Positions 29,916 to 41,501 are shown, numbered from the stretch's first letter. The stretch is DNA of 64,000 nucleotides from an uncultured Chlorobiota bacterium (GCA_947311255.1 CAMZKL010000040.1:95135-159134), one strand, 5' to 3'. Notes: generated by a model from the letters alone, not told the origin. Numbers and translations are program-made.

Positions 29916-30844
29916 TATTTTTTTTCATTATTTGTAGCAAAACGCTCAATTAACCAAATGGAAAGAATTCCTATTATAAAAAATGCAATAACTAGTAAAA
30001 CTTCAAGATTTAAAGTTTGAGGAAAAAATCTCTCATATCCACTTATAATTTTTTCACCGTCTTTATTTAAAACTTCTAAACCATTTTCTCCTAATAAATA
30101 ATGCTCTGTTTTCCAAGGCCATAGAATAAATAAAGATCCTAGTATAAAACCTGTGAGAGAAGCAATTGTTTGGTCTTTAAATTTTTTATACACCCAAGAA
30201 AGAACATTTGAGAATGCAGGCAAGCCAATAGCTGCTCCAATTGCAACAGGCAATAACACCTTAAAATCCAACACATTAACTGAGTGAAGAATTAAAGTGT
30301 AATTCCCCATAAGTATTAAAACAAAAGAACCTGAAAGTCCAGGAAGAATCATACTTATAATGGCAACAATTCCGCAAATAAAAAGAAAATAAAAGGCATC
30401 GTTTTCAGTTGCAGGATTCATAAAAGAAATCCAAACAGCTATTCCTGTTCCAATAATAAAAGACAAAATTACTGCAAAATTATATTTTTCAACAGTTCTA
30501 CCTACAAAATAAACTGAGGCGAATATTAAACCAAAAAAATATGCCCAAACGTAAACAGGAAAGGCATCAAAAAGGTATTCAAGAAGTCTTGCAAATGTTA
30601 AAATACTTACCAAAACTCCAAAAAGAACTGTTGACAAGAAAACCAAATCAGTTTCTTTTATAAAATCTTTTAACTTTAATTTAAATAATAGTTTTAAAGA
30701 TTTTAAATTAAATGATTTCAAGGCATCAATAAGGCGTTCAAAAATTCCGGTAATTAAGGCAATTGTTCCTCCGGAGACTCCGGGAATTACATTTGCAGCT
30801 CCTATTCCGAAACCTTTTGCAAACCATGAGATTATTTCTTTCAT
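29915..30844 (-). CDS. DUF368 family membrane protein
   Basis: GFGIGAANVIPGVSGGTIALITGIFERLI; ISMILPGLSGSFVLILMG. Confidence 0.88.
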   Translation of the reverse strand: MKEIISWFAKGFGIGAANVIPGVSGGTIALITGIFERLIDALKSFNLKSLKLLFKLKLKDFIKETDLVFLSTVLFGVLVSILTFARLLEYLFDAFPVYVWAYFFGLIFASVYFVGRTVEKYNFAVILSFIIGTGIAVWISFMNPATENDAFYFLFICGIVAIISMILPGLSGSFVLILMGNYTLILHSVNVLDFKVLLPVAIGAAIGLPAFSNVLSWVYKKFKDQTIASLTGFILGSLFILWPWKTEHYLLGENGLEVLNKDGEKIISGYERFFPQTLNLEVLLVIAFFIIGILSIWLIERFATNNEKK

Positions 30845-30999
30845 TGATTTTTATTGTGTTTTACAGCATACAAAAATATAAAAATATATTTAGTTTTACT
30901 ATTGTCGTTTTTTTTCATTCTCAAATTGGCTAAAACTTTACAAAACACTAAAAAAGGCAAATCAATGCTTGTTATTAGACTAATAAAAATTAAGGAATT

Positions 31000-33900
31000 T
31001 TATTTCATTTCAAATAAATTCAAAAACTTTCTAAATAAATTAAAAATCAGTGCTAAATAAATAACGAAGGAAGTAAACCAAATAAATATAAAATTAAACC
31101 AAAAAGTATCAATCTTAAAATTTCCAATTTTTTTGTAAGGTGCATAAAAATGAGCTCTCCCATTAGTTTGTTTGGGATTATTAAAAATTGGATCTATTAT
31201 TTGAATCAATCTATTATTTTCTTCTTTAATAGCATCAAATTCTCCATTATTTCTTAAAATTTCACTTAATTTTTTGTTATTATTTTGCATTTTAAGTCTA
31301 TAAACTTCTTCAACACTTCCAAGTTTTTTAATAAGAAAATGAGAAACAGAGTCTGATTTTAAGTTAATTTTATATTGATTTGAATTAAATTCTTTTTTTA
31401 GTTTTTGATAATAATTTTTTAATTCTTCATGTACTTCATTATTAAATTTATTTATTTTTAAATTTTCTATATTGTTAAATTTATTCGTAGTTGTTTTATT
31501 TAATTCTATAATTTCATTTTTAATAATTTCAAAATATTTTATTGTTTGTACATTATTTTTCTTCTTAGAAATATTTTCTACACAAACTCCCGTACATTTT
31601 TCAAGTTCAGGAATTAAATACGATAAATTAAAATTATTGTTGCTTTTCTCCTTATCAACATCAAAATAGTACTTTTCAAACTTATTTCCTTTAAATTGCT
31701 CTACCGCAAGTGCTTCATATGCCCATCTAGAAGTCATCAAATCTCCAATAACAGGAACAACTTCATAAGATGTAAATTTTTTATGCAATTTTGTAAAATC
31801 TACAATAACACCGCTAAAAAGAAGTTGAGGAACTAAAATAAAAGGAATTGTTATGTATATAGTTACAACAGAGTTGAAAGCAGCCGAAATATTTAATCCT
31901 AATATATTTGCAAAAGCAGATGACGAAAATAAAATTAACCAATATGTTAAAGTCATTCCTTGAATGCCAAGAATCCAATTACCTACTATGATAAAAGTAA
32001 ACATTTGAACAGCAGAAATTATAAAAAGAACAATTATTTTTGAATTCAAATAACTAAATCTACTTAAATGTAGAAATTTTTCTCTATTTAAAATTTTCCT
32101 ATCTCTAATAATTTCTTCGGCACTCAGAGTCATTCCAAAAAACAAAGAAACTGTAACTGCCATAAATAAATATGCAATTAAATTAACATTTTCAGCAAAT
32201 ATATATGCGTTTGGGTCTGCATCTGTTCCACTAATATATTTAGTGAAATAACCTAAAATTACAGCTAAAATAGGTGCTTCTAAGAAAGTAATTAATAAAT
32301 ATTGTTTACTTGTAAGTTTCGTTTTTATGTTTCTTGATGTAAAAATTAAAAATTGTTTAAATTTTGATGGAATCTTGAAGTAATTCTCGGGCAATTTAGA
32401 AATGACCAAGTTTTTAGATGTAAAATTAATTTTAGCTTCAATTTCTTTTTTATATTTTAAATACCATTCTTTAGGAGTTACTTTTCTATCTTTTGTATAT
32501 TTGCCAAACTCATCAACTATCTTTGATTCAAGAATTTGCAAAGGTTGTTCTGCCTCTGTATTCCCACATACAGAACAACTGTTCTCTTCTGGATTTACAT
32601 AATTTGCAGCTTCTTTAAAGTATGTTATAGCATCAACAGGATTTCCATAATAAACAGGATACCCACCAGTGTCCATCATTAATAAACTGTCAAATAACTT
32701 GTATATATCCGAAGATGGCTGATGAATATTTACAATAACTAACTTTCCTTTTAATGCTTGCTCCTTCAATAAATTAATTACCATATCGGAATCCATAGAC
32801 GAAAGACCTGATGTTGGTTCATCTACAATTAAAATTGAGGGCTCTCTCATTAACTCAAGGGCAATATTTAATCGTTTTCTTTGTCCTCCGCTTATATATT
32901 TATTTACTGGGCTTCCTACTGCTAAATCTTTTGTTATTGTAAGATCTAAATCATTCAATATTTTATTAACCGAATCTTGTATTTCTTGTTCAGAAAAATC
33001 ACTAAAACATAGTTTTGCATTATAATATAGATTTTGATAAACAGTTAATTCTTCAATTAGCAAATCGTCTTGTGGCACAAAACCAATAACTCCCGTTAGT
33101 TTATCTTTATCCTTATGTAAATCATATCCGTTTATTGTAATTTTTCCTCCATGTAAAGGGAAGTTTCCATTAAAAACATTCAGTAAAGTTGACTTTCCTA
33201 CTCCGCTACCACCCATAATTCCAATCATTCTACCAGATTGTTCTTCAAAACTAAATTTTTGTATTCCGCTTTTTGAGTTTTTATAATAAAATTCAATATT
33301 CTCTGCTTTGAAAATTACTTTTGCACTATCGCTAGAATGAATAAATTTACCTGAAATATCACTATAGTATAAAGGTATAATCTTTGGGTTCTTAATAACA
33401 GAACCGTGATCAAAAATATAAAATCTATAAGGCGTAATATTTTGACTATTCAAAAACAAACTATCATTTCCTACATATTTCAACACAAAAGTATTTGTTG
33501 TTTCAATATGAAGAATAAATATTGTTCCTAAGATATTTTCAGAAAAAATGTGCTTATGTTTTTTATCGTGCTTTTCATTGTTTATGGTAAGTAAGCCGGC
33601 ATCATTATCAATTTTTTCAGTTTTATTAATGGCTAAATTAAAAAGACTTTCAAATTCATTCTCAGGTATATTAAAAATATCTGATACAGTTTTAACAAAA
33701 TCTATCTCTTTTTCAGTTATAATTTCATTTTCATTAATAAATTCTAAGAGTCTTATTAATACTACAATTTTTTCTTTTTGATGAAGTTGTTCATTTATTT
33801 CGCTACAAATTTTTAAAACCTTAACTGAATTAAGAGAAGTTTGTTTTTTAAACTTTCTACTATCATTTTTCTTAACATGATGATAAATTTTTACATAATC

Positions 33901-34059
33901 ATCAAAATTTTTCAAATAAATTTCAACATGCTTTTTATTTAGCATAACCGAAAGATATGTTCTAACAACTTTACGTTCTCTTTCAGAAACTTCACTAATA
34001 TCGGCATTTGCAATAATTGCAAACAAACGCATAAGTGCTTTTAATATCGATTCATTCAT
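31000..34059 (-). CDS. ABC-2 type transporter: N-terminal TerB-like region, ABC ATPase (ABCG-like) and permease in one chain
   Basis: IIANADISEVSERERKVVRTYL; GIMGGSGVGKSTLLNVFNG; YISGGQRKRLNIALELMREPSILIVDEPTSGLSSMDS; ABC2 membrane segment. Confidence 0.85.
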   Translation of the reverse strand: MNESILKALMRLFAIIANADISEVSERERKVVRTYLSVMLNKKHVEIYLKNFDDYVKIYHHVKKNDSRKFKKQTSLNSVKVLKICSEINEQLHQKEKIVVLIRLLEFINENEIITEKEIDFVKTVSDIFNIPENEFESLFNLAINKTEKIDNDAGLLTINNEKHDKKHKHIFSENILGTIFILHIETTNTFVLKYVGNDSLFLNSQNITPYRFYIFDHGSVIKNPKIIPLYYSDISGKFIHSSDSAKVIFKAENIEFYYKNSKSGIQKFSFEEQSGRMIGIMGGSGVGKSTLLNVFNGNFPLHGGKITINGYDLHKDKDKLTGVIGFVPQDDLLIEELTVYQNLYYNAKLCFSDFSEQEIQDSVNKILNDLDLTITKDLAVGSPVNKYISGGQRKRLNIALELMREPSILIVDEPTSGLSSMDSDMVINLLKEQALKGKLVIVNIHQPSSDIYKLFDSLLMMDTGGYPVYYGNPVDAITYFKEAANYVNPEENSCSVCGNTEAEQPLQILESKIVDEFGKYTKDRKVTPKEWYLKYKKEIEAKINFTSKNLVISKLPENYFKIPSKFKQFLIFTSRNIKTKLTSKQYLLITFLEAPILAVILGYFTKYISGTDADPNAYIFAENVNLIAYLFMAVTVSLFFGMTLSAEEIIRDRKILNREKFLHLSRFSYLNSKIIVLFIISAVQMFTFIIVGNWILGIQGMTLTYWLILFSSSAFANILGLNISAAFNSVVTIYITIPFILVPQLLFSGVIVDFTKLHKKFTSYEVVPVIGDLMTSRWAYEALAVEQFKGNKFEKYYFDVDKEKSNNNFNLSYLIPELEKCTGVCVENISKKKNNVQTIKYFEIIKNEIIELNKTTTNKFNNIENLKINKFNNEVHEELKNYYQKLKKEFNSNQYKINLKSDSVSHFLIKKLGSVEEVYRLKMQNNNKKLSEILRNNGEFDAIKEENNRLIQIIDPIFNNPKQTNGRAHFYAPYKKIGNFKIDTFWFNFIFIWFTSFVIYLALIFNLFRKFLNLFEMK

Positions 34060-34062
34060 AAT

Positions 34063-35496
34063 TTATACTTTCAATTTTTCTCCTTCTGATTTTGCAATAA
34101 TTACTGCACCACAGCTATCACTCCAAACATTAACAGATGTTCTGAACATATCTAAAATTCTATCAACAGGAAGAATAAGTGCAATTCCTGCCAAAGGCAA
34201 ATCAACAGCTGAAAGAATTATTGTAATCATAAAAAGACCTGCCATAGGTATTCCTGCTGCACCAATAGAAACTAACAAAGCTGTTACAACAATAATTATT
34301 TGTTCGGCAATTCCTAAATCAAAACCATATGCTTGTGCTATAAAAATAGCTGCAATTGCCTCATAAAGAGCTGTTCCATCCATATTTATGGTTGCTCCCA
34401 AAGGTAGTGTAAATCCTGATATTTTATTTGAAACACCTGAATTATTTTCTACCGATTCCATTGTCAATGATAATGTTGCTCCCGAAGATGATGTAGAAAA
34501 AGCTGTTAATAAAGCAGTTCTCATAGCTCTAAGATGTGCCCAAGGATTTACTTTTGCAATAAATTTTAAAAAAATTGGCAAAATAACTAGTGCATGAAAA
34601 AGCAAGGCAGACAAAACTGTTATTGTGTATAAACCAAGCATACTAAAAAAACTTGTTAATTCTCCCGATTGATCAGCAACAACTTTTGAAACAAGCCCAA
34701 ACACACCAATTGGTGTAAATAAAATTATGAACATAGTTATTTTCATCATAACTTCAAAACTTGCATTAAAAAAGTCTGTCAGAAATATTCTTGATTTAGT
34801 ATTAATTCGGGTTATAAAGAATCCAAACAAAATTGAAAAAAATATAACAGATAACATTTGATTTTCAGAAAATGCTTTAAATATATTTTCCGGTATAATA
34901 TTCAACAAAGTATCGGATAAAGAATGTGTTGATGTTTCAGGAATTTGAATATTGTTTCCATAACTTTTGTCAATTCCAATTCCCGGTTTTAAAACATTTA
35001 CAAAAAATAATCCTGTAATAATTGCAACTGTACTCGTAAGTAAATAATACAAAAATGTTTTCAATCCTAATCTGCCAAGGTTTCCAGCAGAACCAATATT
35101 GGCTATACCAGAAATAATTGACATTAAAATTAAAGGAACAATTAACATTTTCAATGCCTTTAAAAAAATTATTCCTAACCAACTTACAAATTTAATTGGA
35201 GGATTATATTTTGAATGTTCTAAAATTATTTGTTTTTGAGATTCAGATAATTTTACATTTGAGTTTTTTTCAATATAATTAATTATTTCAGATTTATCTA
35301 CTGCAGGATTACCAATTAAGTTTTCAATGTATTGAAGCGTGTTAGAACTAAGTTTTTCAGATTGTTCTTCTTTAATAATTTTTTCGTATGAAATAGTTGA
35401 AATAAGGTATTTATTTGGAAATAAAATACCATATATAACAGCAAAAATTAGCGCAATTAGTATTTGCCAATGTAATGCAAGTTTCTTTTTCTTCAT
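34063..35496 (-). CDS. Dicarboxylate/amino acid:cation symporter (DAACS/SLC1 family)
   Basis: LGATINMDGTALYEAIAAIFIAQAYG; SIGAAGIPMAGL; DRILDMFRTSVNVWSDS. Confidence 0.93.
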   Translation of the reverse strand: MKKKKLALHWQILIALIFAVIYGILFPNKYLISTISYEKIIKEEQSEKLSSNTLQYIENLIGNPAVDKSEIINYIEKNSNVKLSESQKQIILEHSKYNPPIKFVSWLGIIFLKALKMLIVPLILMSIISGIANIGSAGNLGRLGLKTFLYYLLTSTVAIITGLFFVNVLKPGIGIDKSYGNNIQIPETSTHSLSDTLLNIIPENIFKAFSENQMLSVIFFSILFGFFITRINTKSRIFLTDFFNASFEVMMKITMFIILFTPIGVFGLVSKVVADQSGELTSFFSMLGLYTITVLSALLFHALVILPIFLKFIAKVNPWAHLRAMRTALLTAFSTSSSGATLSLTMESVENNSGVSNKISGFTLPLGATINMDGTALYEAIAAIFIAQAYGFDLGIAEQIIIVVTALLVSIGAAGIPMAGLFMITIILSAVDLPLAGIALILPVDRILDMFRTSVNVWSDSCGAVIIAKSEGEKLKV

Positions 35497-35854
35497 TTCA
35501 AAAATACATTTTATTAAAAATTCAATATATTAGATTAAAGTTTGGTAAAAATATATTTTTTTTTGTAAAAGAAAGTAATACTAGTTCGAAAAATTTATTT
35601 TAATATTATTACAATTATTGAATTAATAATCTTAGAAATAACATATTAAAATAAATTTGCATACTAAAAAATTTATGTATTTCTTTGTTGTTTAGGTAAA
35701 TACGAACTTAATATATTTCTTACTAAAATCCTACAACATAACATCTAAGCTAAAATATTACTTTCTGTTTTTAGCAGAACATACCTTTAATCTTATTTCA
35801 CCTTTAACTAAAAAAAACATTTTTTATAAGAATACTTGTGTTTAATAGATTTAT

Positions 35855-37501
35855 TTACATCTTTATCAATTTCTTAACATACTTAATCTTTCCCGCTTTA
35901 AAAGTATAGTAATAAATTCCTGAACGTAAAGCAGAAATATCTGTTATAATTTCATGTTTACCTTTTGTGTTTTTTAAAGATATTATATTTTTAACTACAT
36001 TTCCTTTTTCATTTCTTATTTGCAAAGATACAGCTACATCTTCTATAAGAAAATATGATAAAGTTAATGTGCTTTTTGCTGGATTAGGGTAGCAATCATA
36101 CAATTTATGAGAATCAGGATTTTTATTCTTATTATTTTTTGATAATCCAAATAAATCTAGTTTGTCATCAACAAAACCATCAAAATATACTGCTGCTAAT
36201 GCTGCATCACTTGCTCCAAGCCAATCTTGAAGTACAGATGTGTAAATTTGCCTATAATCAATTTTCCATTTTAAGTTACCTCTGTCTAAATCATTTAAAT
36301 CAGCATTATCTCCGTAAACTCCACCTTTTAATCCTGGTCCGAAAAGCATAACGGGTTGAGCTTTTCCATGGTCAGTTCCGTAACTAGCATTTGAATATAC
36401 TCTTCTTCCAAATTCAGAGAATGTCATTGTAACAACCTTTTCATCAAGACCTTGTGCTTTTAAATCATCATAAAATGCCTTTACCGCAGATGTTAAATGG
36501 TATAATAATGCAGAATGTCTTCCCATTGTATTGTCATATGCTTCAACTTGATCTGCGTGAGTATCAAATCCTCCTATTCTTATAATATAAACTTGTGTAG
36601 TACTTCCGCCACTTATAAGTCTTGATAATATTTTTAATTGCTCAGAAAGTGGATTATGCATATTATTTTCAGGTGCTGATAACAAATATCTTTCAGGATA
36701 TATAACTCCTGATGAATTTGAACCATTATCATACAAATATTTTAAACGTTCGGCATAACTCATTGCTTTGTTTTCCATATTCATAAGAAATGCTAATTCG
36801 TCTCCATAATAACTGTCAGGAAAATTAATAGGAAGTTCTCCTCCTACTCCATTAATTAAATCGTAAAATGCTTGCGGGTTTGCAATTGATAGGCCGATAG
36901 GTATTCCAAGTTCTCTATGAAAAGCAAGTGAATTTGTATTTCCGAGTTCCAGTGCAAGAGGATCTGGATATTCTGTTGATGGATAATTATTCGGATAACC
37001 GGGATAATCATGATTCAACCATCTTCCTATCCAACCTGACCTGTAATTACTATTATAATCTCCTCCCATGAAATAAATATCTCTTGACCTAAAATGAGAC
37101 ATATTCATATTCTCATACCCTACATTTTGCACAACTGCTGCTGAGGCTTCGTCGTACATTTTTTTAAAATTAAATATATCGGGATGTAATCCTAATTGTT
37201 GTTTATCAGAAATGTTTTCATCAAGTTTTATTAGTTTTCTTTTTCCGTTTACGGGCAAAGCAACATTTGCACGGATATTATAATATTCATCATACATATT
37301 TAAAGGAACAAAAGTATTTAGTCCGTCGTTACCACCATGTAGTTGGATAAGAACCATAATATTTCCGTTATTATCGGCTTTATTTAATACTTTATTAAAG
37401 AAACTTGTATTGCTTAATGCTTTCATAGGGATTCCGTTTATGAGAAACGGTGTTGCTGCTCCTACTATTGCTGCCTGTTTTATAAATTTTCTTCTATCCA
37501 T
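35855..37501 (-). CDS. DUF1501 protein with C-terminal T9SS type A sorting domain
   Basis: Tat-like MDRRKFIKQAAIVG; MSHFRSRDIYFMGG; FSEFGRRVYSN; YPNPAKSTLTLSY..GIYYYTFKAGKIKYVKKLIKM. Confidence 0.88.
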   Translation of the reverse strand: MDRRKFIKQAAIVGAATPFLINGIPMKALSNTSFFNKVLNKADNNGNIMVLIQLHGGNDGLNTFVPLNMYDEYYNIRANVALPVNGKRKLIKLDENISDKQQLGLHPDIFNFKKMYDEASAAVVQNVGYENMNMSHFRSRDIYFMGGDYNSNYRSGWIGRWLNHDYPGYPNNYPSTEYPDPLALELGNTNSLAFHRELGIPIGLSIANPQAFYDLINGVGGELPINFPDSYYGDELAFLMNMENKAMSYAERLKYLYDNGSNSSGVIYPERYLLSAPENNMHNPLSEQLKILSRLISGGSTTQVYIIRIGGFDTHADQVEAYDNTMGRHSALLYHLTSAVKAFYDDLKAQGLDEKVVTMTFSEFGRRVYSNASYGTDHGKAQPVMLFGPGLKGGVYGDNADLNDLDRGNLKWKIDYRQIYTSVLQDWLGASDAALAAVYFDGFVDDKLDLFGLSKNNKNKNPDSHKLYDCYPNPAKSTLTLSYFLIEDVAVSLQIRNEKGNVVKNIISLKNTKGKHEIITDISALRSGIYYYTFKAGKIKYVKKLIKM

Positions 37502-37589
37502 CTTATTGACGTTTAATGTGTGTATTTGTTTAATGTTTAGCTGTTTTTTTGTTTATACACTTTATTATGTTAACAAATTAACAACGCAT

Positions 37590-39218
37590 TTAACAAAGCT
37601 GATATTCAGGCGATTGCATAATTGCTGTTATCAGATTTTCTAGTTGTGTTCTTGTTGCACTCGTATCTTTACTTTCCTTAGAGTATTCCCATTCTTCTTT
37701 CCAATGTTTTACAGAAAATTTACTTGTTAGAATATCCAAAAAATAATTATATCTATCAATTGGCAATGGTTCTGGAAGCATATATGTAACTAATTCTGAA
37801 AGTATTGTATTGGGGTCAGTAGGATTAGAGATATTATTATTTACATAGTCCACAATATCTAACCCGAATCCCAGACCTGAGCTCATACCATTAATTAATA
37901 AAGTTGCAAATTCATATCTGTGTGCCATATTATTTGGTGTAACCCAAAAACGGTTATAAACAGGTGCTTGATGATAAGCAGAATATCCGGCAACATCAAC
38001 AGGCTCATAAAATCTCATTCCCTGATTATCAATCATATTTAAAAGTTTTGAATATGAATTATAAAATTCTTCCGTATCAGTAGGAATCTCAATATTAAAA
38101 AATCGTAAAGTTCCTATTACTAATTCTATTGGAGATTTTATAATTGCTCCTATATGATCATCGGTTGTTATTCCGTTATCGGCATCAAAAAAATGTTCAC
38201 TTGCTAAAAGTTGCCTAATTACAGGGGTAAGTTCGTAATCATTATCTCTGAAAGTTTGAGCAAGAGGTGTTATTATATCATTCTCAATTTCTTCATTTAT
38301 TTCATAATAGACAAACTGTCGATATATTTTTCGACATAAAAATTCTGCCGTTGCATTCTGACTGAAAATCATATCCATTAAATCATCAAGTTCTTGAAGT
38401 GTTGCTTCTTCCGATGCGTAGCTTCCTATAAATTCATTAGGTTGAATTTGTTGATTTTGAAATTTATCAGTAAAAGTCTTTACTCCCGAATGATGCAAAT
38501 ATGCAGCTCCTTCAGAATTTGTTTTTATTATTCCGCGTGGTATTCCAGTATCTGGATCTAGATTTGTAAAAGTATTGTCAAGTTTATAACCAGAAATAAC
38601 TTTTGCAGCTTCTTGAATATCTTCTTCTGTATATGTTGTATAGTCTCCGGGGGCAATTTGTTCTCCTTTCCCTATTGAGTATAGTTCCATCATCTCTCTT
38701 GCATAGTTTTCATTTGGGCTACTGGCTGTATTAAGAAAATTATCAATATATTTCAACATTGCGTTGTCAAGAGTAAGTTTTGTAAACATTGTTTTAAAAT
38801 TGCCAAGTGCATAATATCTGTATAGTGCATTTTGATAATATAATTGCTCACTTCTTGTAACAATTGAATATTGAACAGGCAAATGTGTATGTAAAAAATA
38901 AACAATTCTCTCTTTTGCTGACATTCCGGATGCTCTCATTTGTTCTAGATGCCAAGATAAATAATATCTTCTGAGCAAGAAACCTTCAGTATTTACATCT
39001 TGTACGGCAGCGGGATTCAACCAAGTTTCTCCTGTAAGAGGATCTATTGGCGGATTAGGAATTGGAACATCTTGAAATAGATTGTTTAATGCTTGTGTTG
39101 CAGTCATACTAGCGTAACTATCTATTTCTTGGCGAGTTCCACCGAAAGTAATTCTTCGTAGTAGATGTGATGCGTTTTTTATTCCAAGATTTCCTGTGTA
39201 TGGGGTTAATGATGCCAT
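37590..39218 (-). CDS. DUF1800 family protein
   Basis: HLLRRITFGGTRQEIDSYA; NENYAREMMELYSIGKGE; FLCRKIYRQFVYYE. Confidence 0.9.
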   Translation of the reverse strand: MASLTPYTGNLGIKNASHLLRRITFGGTRQEIDSYASMTATQALNNLFQDVPIPNPPIDPLTGETWLNPAAVQDVNTEGFLLRRYYLSWHLEQMRASGMSAKERIVYFLHTHLPVQYSIVTRSEQLYYQNALYRYYALGNFKTMFTKLTLDNAMLKYIDNFLNTASSPNENYAREMMELYSIGKGEQIAPGDYTTYTEEDIQEAAKVISGYKLDNTFTNLDPDTGIPRGIIKTNSEGAAYLHHSGVKTFTDKFQNQQIQPNEFIGSYASEEATLQELDDLMDMIFSQNATAEFLCRKIYRQFVYYEINEEIENDIITPLAQTFRDNDYELTPVIRQLLASEHFFDADNGITTDDHIGAIIKSPIELVIGTLRFFNIEIPTDTEEFYNSYSKLLNMIDNQGMRFYEPVDVAGYSAYHQAPVYNRFWVTPNNMAHRYEFATLLINGMSSGLGFGLDIVDYVNNNISNPTDPNTILSELVTYMLPEPLPIDRYNYFLDILTSKFSVKHWKEEWEYSKESKDTSATRTQLENLITAIMQSPEYQLC

Positions 39219-39292
39219 ATTATATTTTTTAATTGTGTACTTTATATTTAAAACATTTCATGCAAAATCGCAAAGAGACAGAGTATTTTTAT

Positions 39293-40492
39293 TTATTTCT
39301 CAAAACTTTTAGCAGATAATTTCACAATATAAATTCTAGAGAATTGTCCACTTACATAGGTTCTTCCAAGAACTGCAAGTCCACCTTCCGATGTTGAAAT
39401 AACTTTTGTTACTTCAATGGGATTTTTTTCTGCAATTTCTTTGTAGAAGGCTAAATCATTTGTACCTGCATTGTAACAATATAATTTTATTTGATTGTTT
39501 TTTGTATTTGCTGCAAAAACTGTCAGTTGTTTACTGTTAATTGTGGCAGTTGTTACACTTATTGTTGCATCTTTATTTAATTCAAGAATTGGATTTTCGG
39601 AAATATTCTCGATTGAATTTATTGAATTAGTATTTATTTCTTCCGAAGGAAATATATAATTAACTCCTTCGTTAAAAACGGAATATGCATAATTGTTTCC
39701 TGATAAATTTATTGCAGAGCTTACAGCTCCGGAATACCTATATCCATTCATAACTCCCAGTGCAGCACCGCTTAATTTATTTATAAAAACCATTGAGAAT
39801 GTATAATTATAAAGTCCGTTATAAAAATATGAATTATTACTTTCCCCAATAAAAAAAGGATATTGTTTCCCACTTTTACTGATGTGGTTTATTAGAATTT
39901 CTTCTGCATCTTCATTTAAAGGATAAGTTTGTGTCCATATATTTGAAAAATTGTTGCTTATTTTACTTAAAATTGTTTCCCTTGCCAAATTATCATATCC
40001 TTGAACAAGAAAAGACCCGTCTGCATTTTGAGAAGCTGCAGTAGGATAGGTAATATTAGTATAATCTGCTTTAAGTGTAGTAGAGCCGTCAGCTTCGTTA
40101 ATACTTAAAAGGTGTGTTGTCAAGTTTATTTCGTGCATTGCAAAAAAGTAATAATTCCCTCCTGAAACTATAATATTTCCAATTGGATTTACAAAAGGCG
40201 AGGCAACAGTTGTTTCCCAAAGAACAGTTCCTGTTTCGTCAGTTTTAATGATATAGGGTGTTTGCCAAACATATGCATTGTCTTCATTGTGTAAAGATGC
40301 AAGAATTAAGAAACCGTTGTCGGAAGTTTGTACAATATCTTCGGGATAAAACTCTGACGAGAAGTTTGAATTACTAATAATCTTAATAAACTCTTCTTTT
40401 GGTTCAATCTTATTTTTTAAAATATCGCATCCCGAAAAAAGGAAAATTATAATTACTGTAAAAATTGTTGTTGATTTTATATATTTTATCAT
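39293..40492 (-). CDS. Putative lipoprotein, beta-propeller-like
   Basis: Lipobox IIIFLFSGCDIL; repeated propeller-like strands. Confidence 0.55.
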   Translation of the reverse strand: MIKYIKSTTIFTVIIIFLFSGCDILKNKIEPKEEFIKIISNSNFSSEFYPEDIVQTSDNGFLILASLHNEDNAYVWQTPYIIKTDETGTVLWETTVASPFVNPIGNIIVSGGNYYFFAMHEINLTTHLLSINEADGSTTLKADYTNITYPTAASQNADGSFLVQGYDNLARETILSKISNNFSNIWTQTYPLNEDAEEILINHISKSGKQYPFFIGESNNSYFYNGLYNYTFSMVFINKLSGAALGVMNGYRYSGAVSSAINLSGNNYAYSVFNEGVNYIFPSEEINTNSINSIENISENPILELNKDATISVTTATINSKQLTVFAANTKNNQIKLYCYNAGTNDLAFYKEIAEKNPIEVTKVISTSEGGLAVLGRTYVSGQFSRIYIVKLSAKSFEK

Positions 40493-40571
40493 GATAGATT
40501 TATTATTTTAGTCTTTTAAAATCTCATTTATTACTTAATAAACACTTTATTAGGCATAAAGATTTAATATT

Positions 40572-41399
40572 TTAATAATTTCTGTATTGTGGCAAAGGAT
40601 ACTTTTTCACGCATTTTAAAGATATTGCATATAAAATCCCTATTGAAATATTCAATAGTCTTACATCATCAGGCACATCATAATATTTTCCTGCCATTGT
40701 GTTACTTTTGTATCTAAAATCTTTTTTTGTAACCGTATTAAAACCGTACCTGAAATTTACTTCTATTCCTATTTTTGAATGTTCAAATTTGTATTCTACA
40801 CCTCCTCCTGCAAATATTCCTATATTGGAAGTTATAACAGTTTTATCGGCACCTAGTGCTTCTTTTTCAAATTTATATTCTCCAAGACTGCTACTTTCAG
40901 TTTTTGTAATATATTTTGTTGAATTTTCTTTTAACCCATAATAAAATCCTGCATGAAAATATGGGTTATATTTTTTCCAATTCAAGTTATACTTTATTCC
41001 AAGTGGTAAATCTATGTATCTAATATTATGTTTAAAATTATAGATTACTGAATAATCTTGCGTTCCCGTCCAATTATACTCGTTTTTATATTTGTAATTA
41101 TAGTTAAATAATCCTGGCTGAAAAGTAAATTCAATATTATTGTTAAAAGTGTAATACACTAAAAAAGCATACTGCGAACCTACATTTTTAATAAAAGAAC
41201 CATATTCTTTTTCAAAAATACTTGAATTTGCAGATTCTGAATTTTCAAAAATAGAATGTTTTACCGATGTATTTACTATAGTAAAATTAGTTCCACTTTT
41301 TATTCCAATTGTAAAGTTTCGCATAATCTGAGAGTTGGCTGCGAAGGAAATTAATGCTGAAAATAAAAAGATTAATGTAATTTGTTTTAACAAGCTCAT
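40572..41399 (-). CDS. Outer membrane beta-barrel protein
   Basis: Signal peptide; alternating strands, YNPYFHAGFYYGLKE, GGGVEYKFEHSKIGIEVNFRYGFN. Confidence 0.65.
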   Translation of the reverse strand: MSLLKQITLIFLFSALISFAANSQIMRNFTIGIKSGTNFTIVNTSVKHSIFENSESANSSIFEKEYGSFIKNVGSQYAFLVYYTFNNNIEFTFQPGLFNYNYKYKNEYNWTGTQDYSVIYNFKHNIRYIDLPLGIKYNLNWKKYNPYFHAGFYYGLKENSTKYITKTESSSLGEYKFEKEALGADKTVITSNIGIFAGGGVEYKFEHSKIGIEVNFRYGFNTVTKKDFRYKSNTMAGKYYDVPDDVRLLNISIGILYAISLKCVKKYPLPQYRNY

Positions 41400-41501
41400 A
41401 TCTTTTGTTTTAATGTTTAAATTTTAACTGTTTAATGTTTATATAAACTGCATGATGTTTCATTATAAATCAGCAATGCAAAAACACAGAATTTAATACT
41501 T

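Noticed and set aside
35855-39218. DUF1501/DUF1800 pair as a new system
   Set aside because: This pairing is well known in Bacteroidota and other phyla; function unclear but not novel here
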